DNA of 26,980 bases from assembly GCA_910584905.1 (NCBI GenBank), contig CAJUCQ010000003.1, forward strand, positions 1-26,980, in the 5' to 3' direction. The notes under the pieces are model-generated. The model saw only the letters and a program-made list of their open reading frames with translations, was not told the origin of the DNA and ran no database searches. Position numbers and translations under genes: made by a program. Below, piece by piece: positions 24,227 through 26,980 of the stretch (position 1 is its first letter; every line of letters starts with the position of its first letter). This DNA is from an uncultured Muribaculaceae bacterium. Lineage in GTDB: Bacteria; Bacteroidota; Bacteroidia; Bacteroidales; Muribaculaceae.

Positions 24227-25155
24227 AGCAGAAAACGTAATGGTTTAAGAATCCTTGCGCCTCCCCGGAGACCGCAACTGTAAAATGCGTACGCCGCGCG
24301 CATGAAGGCCCTGTGGCGCACCGACGGGGTGCGGCCCGCGAGGGCGTTCATAAGGGCGCGGCCTGCGCCGGGGCTCTCGTACTCGGCATAGCCGTACATG
24401 ATTGCGCGCCTGACGTCGCAATACACAGCCTTTTCGGCGGGCATGACGGGGCGCACGGCCTCAAGAGATGCTTCGATACGCGGGAGCATGGCCCGATAGC
24501 TTTCGCCGGTGACGGACACGGCCGTGTGGCGCACAAGCACCGTCGGGCGTCCGTCGAGCACCCGCACCCGAGGCCTGCGCGCAAGGATACGCGCGCCAAG
24601 CTCCAGATCTTCCCATATCGCGAGCCCTTCGTTCCAGCCTCCGGCCGCTCTGAAAAGGGCGGTGCGGGCGCAGTAGCGCTGCGTGGAGAATGTGCCTGCA
24701 AACATGAGATCCCACCAACGGCTCCGGGGGCGGTCGGCGAACTCATGCCTGCGGCCTGCATCCGGGCCTCGACTCATAGCCGAAGGCCATCCGATGACTT
24801 CGGTCCCGGGCATGCGGCGTATGGCCGCGATGACACGGCGCAGATGATCGGGGTGCATGAGATCGTCGGAGTCGAAAAAGAGCGTCCAAGGCGTGTCCAC
24901 GGCAGCAAGGCCGCAGTTGCGGGCGGCTGCACAGCCGGGCCGCGGCTCGTCGAGCACGACAAGGGGGATGTCGAGATGACGGCGCCCCCAGTCCTCGGCG
25001 ACGGCGCGGGAGCGGTCGGTCGAGGAGTTGTCGACGACAATGAGACGAAATCCGCGCGCCGTCTGCGCGGCCACCGAGGCCAGACACTCGGCAAGAAGCC
25101 GCTCCCGATTGTGAACCGGGATGACAACCGTGAGGTCAGCGCTATCGTTCATCAT
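24223..25155 (-). CDS. GT2 family glycosyltransferase, paralogue 1
   Basis: A 310-residue GT2 enzyme and the first gene of the transferase group. TVVIPVHNRERLLAECLASV starts the nucleotide-binding domain, VVDNSSTD lies at about 40-47 and the DSDD metal site at 95-98; IWEDLELGARIL carries the acidic pair near the acceptor site. Its partner at 23306-24226 shares the layout and many identical blocks, whereas the middle (residues about 120-150) and the C-terminus differ, as expected if the two enzymes now add different sugars or use different acceptors. Two ATG codons open the gene (MMNDS); a TATCTTTG box lies four bases before the first. Confidence 0.88.
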   Translation of the reverse strand: MMNDSADLTVVIPVHNRERLLAECLASVAAQTARGFRLIVVDNSSTDRSRAVAEDWGRRHLDIPLVVLDEPRPGCAAARNCGLAAVDTPWTLFFDSDDLMHPDHLRRVIAAIRRMPGTEVIGWPSAMSRGPDAGRRHEFADRPRSRWWDLMFAGTFSTQRYCARTALFRAAGGWNEGLAIWEDLELGARILARRPRVRVLDGRPTVLVRHTAVSVTGESYRAMLPRIEASLEAVRPVMPAEKAVYCDVRRAIMYGYAEYESPGAGRALMNALAGRTPSVRHRAFMRAAYAFYSCGLRGGARILKPLRFLL

Positions 25156-25159
25156 ACGG

Positions 25160-25167
25160 CAAAGATA
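25160..25167 (-). promoter_or_regulatory. -7 type box directly before the glycosyltransferase group
   Basis: TATCTTTG on the minus strand matches TAnnTTTG and ends four bases before the ATG at 25155, which would give a nearly leaderless transcript for the GT genes. The upstream TTTG box is not recognisable at the usual spacing. Confidence 0.45.
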
Positions 25168-25612
25168 CTAAATTAATTCGAAATAATTTATCCCGCTATG
25201 TTGTGCGCTCGCAAAAAAAGCATTAATTTTGTGACTGAAGTCAACACCGATTGAGCCGCTCAACCTCCGGGTCGGGACGCCCGTCGGCGAGACTAAAAAT
25301 ATGGATAGCGTTTACTTGACGCTCTTTCTTGACAATCAGAAATCCGGTAAATTTCAATCTCAGTCAGGATAGCAGCAACGGTAGATGCCTTGACGGATAT
25401 GTATATTCGGGCGAATCCCCGCGCGTGCGCGTGTCGGGAGGCGTCGCACATTCGGCATATTCAGCGTGAGGCTTCTGCGTTGCTCGTTCTACTGAGATGG
25501 GCAATACCGGAGCCTCTGATTATAGAACGGGCAACATGTACAGACTCCTCACGTTTTCCATTTAAAATCCTTTGACAGACCACGGGAGTCGGTTGCAAAC
25601 CCACCGTTGAAT
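25168..25612. other. Gene-free stretch with long-range inverted repeats
   Basis: I find no convincing gene here. Short open frames exist on both strands (a minus-strand one at 25461-25646) but none has a start, length or composition that I would trust. Two long-range inverted repeats stand out: GAGGCT (25468-25473) with AGCCTC (25511-25516), continued inside by GTTGC (25479-25483) with GCAAT (25501-25505); and GACTCC (25543-25548) with GGAGTC (25585-25590). A small stem AGCGT/ACGCT surrounds 25297-25313. It could be a structured RNA, a degraded element, or the leader of the small gene that follows. No tRNA or rRNA is recognised. Confidence 0.4.
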
Positions 25613-26023
25613 ATGCCATTCCGCACACATCCTGCATCAGCGCCAAAATGGACGGCCGACGAAATAACGAATCTCATACACTCAATCCGCGCCTCGGCCG
25701 CATCGCTCGTGCGTCGGCTCCACGAGAGCGGCGACAGCCGCGTGGCCGCCGATGCAATGTTGCGTTCGACGATGATGGTGTGTCCGCCGGTCTATCTCTA
25801 TATCGCCTGCGGCTACGGCGACTTCGACTCGCTGCAGCTGTCGAAACCCGACCTCGCCTCGTATATGATTTTCCTGTCGTCGCCGGCTGAGCTTTGCCGC
25901 GAGATTCTTGACAGTCAAGGCTCTTTCGGGCTTCTGCTCGGGATGCTGGGGCGCGCCGAGAGCGCAATGCTCGCCGATATGTGCGGAGAAATCATCGACC
26001 TCGAAAGCTCAGGCAAGGCATAG
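25613..26023 (+). CDS. Small hypothetical protein
   Basis: A 136-residue frame that I do not recognise. I chose ATG 25613; a TTG two codons earlier is an alternative. The sequence looks like a soluble, mostly helical protein: WTADEITNLIHSIRASAASL, a hydrophobic middle with MMVCPPVYLYIACGYGDFDS, and an acidic end (EIIDLESSGKA). It has balanced composition, unlike the Arg/His-rich shadow frames elsewhere in this window, which supports that it is real. There is no signal peptide or clear membrane segment. It is the only non-mobile gene on the plus strand, stands alone between the gene-free stretch and a tandem-repeat array that begins two bases after its stop, and has no partner gene. Function unknown. 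Confidence 0.55.
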   Translation: MPFRTHPASAPKWTADEITNLIHSIRASAASLVRRLHESGDSRVAADAMLRSTMMVCPPVYLYIACGYGDFDSLQLSKPDLASYMIFLSSPAELCREILDSQGSFGLLLGMLGRAESAMLADMCGEIIDLESSGKA

Positions 26024-26025
26024 CC

Positions 26026-26160
26026 GCCACGCGCAGGCGTCCGATATGCATTGAACAACCTGCAAATCAGCGCAGGCGCAGGCGTCCGAGAAGCATTGAA
26101 CAGTCTGCGAATCAGCGCAGGCGCAGGCATCCGAGAAGCATTGAACAGTCTATGAATCAG
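26026..26160. repeat. Three tandem copies of a 45-bp repeat
   Basis: Copies lie at 26026-26070, 26071-26115 and 26116-26160. Copies 2 and 3 differ at 3 of 45 positions; copy 1 differs from copy 2 at 8. Each contains GCATTGAACA and ends in AATCAG. The period is a multiple of three and both strands have a frame open through the array, but no start or product supports coding. The array begins directly after the stop of the small gene, so it would form its 3' untranslated region. Confidence 0.85.
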
Positions 26161-26174
26161 CGCATTGTACGGAC

Positions 26175-26265
26175 GTAATTAATCGCGTCCGCGCCTCAAA
26201 ACGCTAACACCTCGAGGTGTAATGCACTGACAGTTAGTGCATTCGCGGCGGACGTGATTAATCAC
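26175..26265. repeat. 91-bp cruciform: outer stem with two inner hairpins
   Basis: The outer arms 26175-26192 and 26248-26265 are complementary over 18 positions with one mismatch and one G-T pair. Inside lie a perfect 14-base palindrome ACACCTCGAGGTGT (26207-26220) and a hairpin with perfect 8-bp arms, AATGCACT (26221-26228) and AGTGCATT (26236-26243), loop GACAGTT. Together they can fold as a multi-branch structure in DNA or RNA. It may be a small palindromic (MITE-like) element, the left boundary region of the IS element whose gene begins at 26340, or a regulatory RNA. The rest of the 316 bases between 26024 and 26339 holds the tandem array and an AT-rich stretch without clear signals. Confidence 0.7.
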
Positions 26266-26339
26266 TAATCTTTACCCACAAATAAACAACTATAATTTGA
26301 TTGCTATTGTTATATTTACCCGACCTAAATGGGACTAAT

Positions 26340-26900
26340 ATGGCAACACAAAGCATCTTTGGCGATAAAAGACTTGATAAGGAATTTAATCGGCTCGTAA
26401 CCGACATCTCATCATCAGGCAGCTCAGTGATAAACAGGGCCTGTGAAGAACCGGGCCACAAAAAGGCGGCGTACAGGTTCATAAACAACGAAAATGTTAC
26501 GGTTGAGCGCATAGTACAAAATCTTGCCTGTCAATGCGTAAGCAATATACAATGTATGAATGTGACCGATGTTCTTGTAGCGCAGGACACAATGGAAACA
26601 GTTCGGGAGAATGTACTTGGCCGTCTTAAAAAATCCGGGAAACCGGTTCTGGAATGTGCAAGGACCAACAAAGGCATGAGGTCGCACTCGGCAATTGTGA
26701 TGAATGAGGCTGACGGAGTTCCGCTTGGTTTCGGCTATCTGAAGATATGGGGGAGAACACCCAAGCATCAGTCCGAAATTAACGAAGAGGACTTCAGAAC
26801 AGACCGTAAAAGACAGCCTTCCTACTATACCGTGGATTCGGAGACCGGCAAGACCCGTTATAAATTATTACTGTCCGCTAAACATTTTTTGAGCGGATGA
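26340..26900 (+). pseudogene. IS4/Tn5-type transposase, truncated
   Basis: A 186-residue frame from ATG 26340 (an upstream TTG at 26301 would add 13 residues). The N-terminus matches the DNA-binding domain of Tn5-like transposases: FGDKRLDKEFNRLVTDISSS and the AAYRFINNENVTVERI segment, which parallel the Tn5 sequence in order. The first catalytic aspartate is probably the D in VLVAQDTME. The second aspartate region (Tn5 CDREAD motif) and the glutamate motif (YREK type) are missing, because the frame ends at 26900; full proteins have about 430-480 residues. From about residue 150 the resemblance to the family fades, so the junction may lie before the stop. Inactive in this form. Confidence 0.75.
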
Positions 26901-26904
26901 AAAA

Positions 26905-26939
26905 TTAGGGCTGGCACCTATTGCAGGAGTCAGCCCTAA
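26905..26939. repeat. Hairpin after the truncated transposase
   Basis: TTAGGGCTG (26905-26913) and CAGCCCTAA (26931-26939) form a perfect 9-bp stem with a 17-base loop. On the minus strand it is followed by a short T run (TTTTT), so it could end a minus-strand gene that lies beyond the right edge of the window; equally it may be an end of another mobile element that cut the IS4-type gene. A plus-strand ATG lies at 26977, too close to the edge to judge. Confidence 0.5.
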
Positions 26940-26980
26940 ATGGTTACTTTGCTTTTGCGACAAAACATAGATAACCATGG

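Noticed and set aside
25233..25330. tRNA-like stems
   Set aside because: Short GC-rich complementarities exist but no acceptor stem, T-loop or anticodon arrangement can be built.
25461..25646. Minus-strand 61-codon frame
   Set aside because: It overlaps the start of the better-supported plus-strand gene, has no start signal, and falls in the stretch with inverted repeats; I treat it as a by-product of a possible structured element.
26026..26160. CRISPR array
   Set aside because: The 45-bp units are directly adjacent and there are no variable spacers; there are also no cas genes in the window.

Overview
The window looks like chromosome of a Bacteroidales bacterium with moderate to high GC (Muribaculaceae-like is plausible, but the sequence alone does not prove it). 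Pointers are the TAnnTTTG-type promoter boxes, a NuoC-NuoD fusion, a complex I gene set without nuoE, nuoF and nuoG, an ATP synthase gene order starting with beta and epsilon, and a very short epsilon subunit.

Layout. Bases 1-370 hold the 3' end of a broken IS66-type transposase. From 17770 down to 479, all on the minus strand, lies a tightly packed 18-gene block for oxidative phosphorylation: nuoA, nuoB, nuoCD, nuoH, then the complete F-type ATP synthase set atpD-C-B-E-F-H-A-G, then nuoI-J-K-L-M-N. The whole atp operon therefore sits inside the nuo operon, between nuoH and nuoI. A canonical Bacteroidetes promoter (17901-17932) and a leader of about 125 nt that can fold in two competing ways lie upstream of nuoA; an intrinsic terminator lies after nuoN (421-458). 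I see no promoter at either nuo/atp junction, so one long transcript is the simplest reading. Its products form a proton-pumping, quinone-reducing complex I (without the NADH-input module) and the ATP synthase that uses the gradient.

From 25155 down to 18075, also minus strand, lies a surface/envelope group: two tandem-duplicated GT2 glycosyltransferases, a third GT2-like enzyme and a GT-B enzyme with overlapping ends, then a TonB-dependent receptor without SusD partner, then a lipoprotein of unknown function that ends in a strong terminator (17998-18034). The glycosyltransferase genes are visibly GC-richer than the nuo/atp block.

From 25156 to the end is an accessory, mostly non-coding region: a 457-nt gene-free stretch with long-range inverted repeats, a 136-residue hypothetical protein, three 45-bp tandem repeats directly after its stop, a 91-bp element folding into an outer stem with two inner hairpins, and a truncated IS4/Tn5-type transposase followed by another hairpin. 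The most notable observations are the nested atp-in-nuo arrangement, the switch-like leader of that operon, and the repeat/cruciform cluster at 25.2-26.3 kb.
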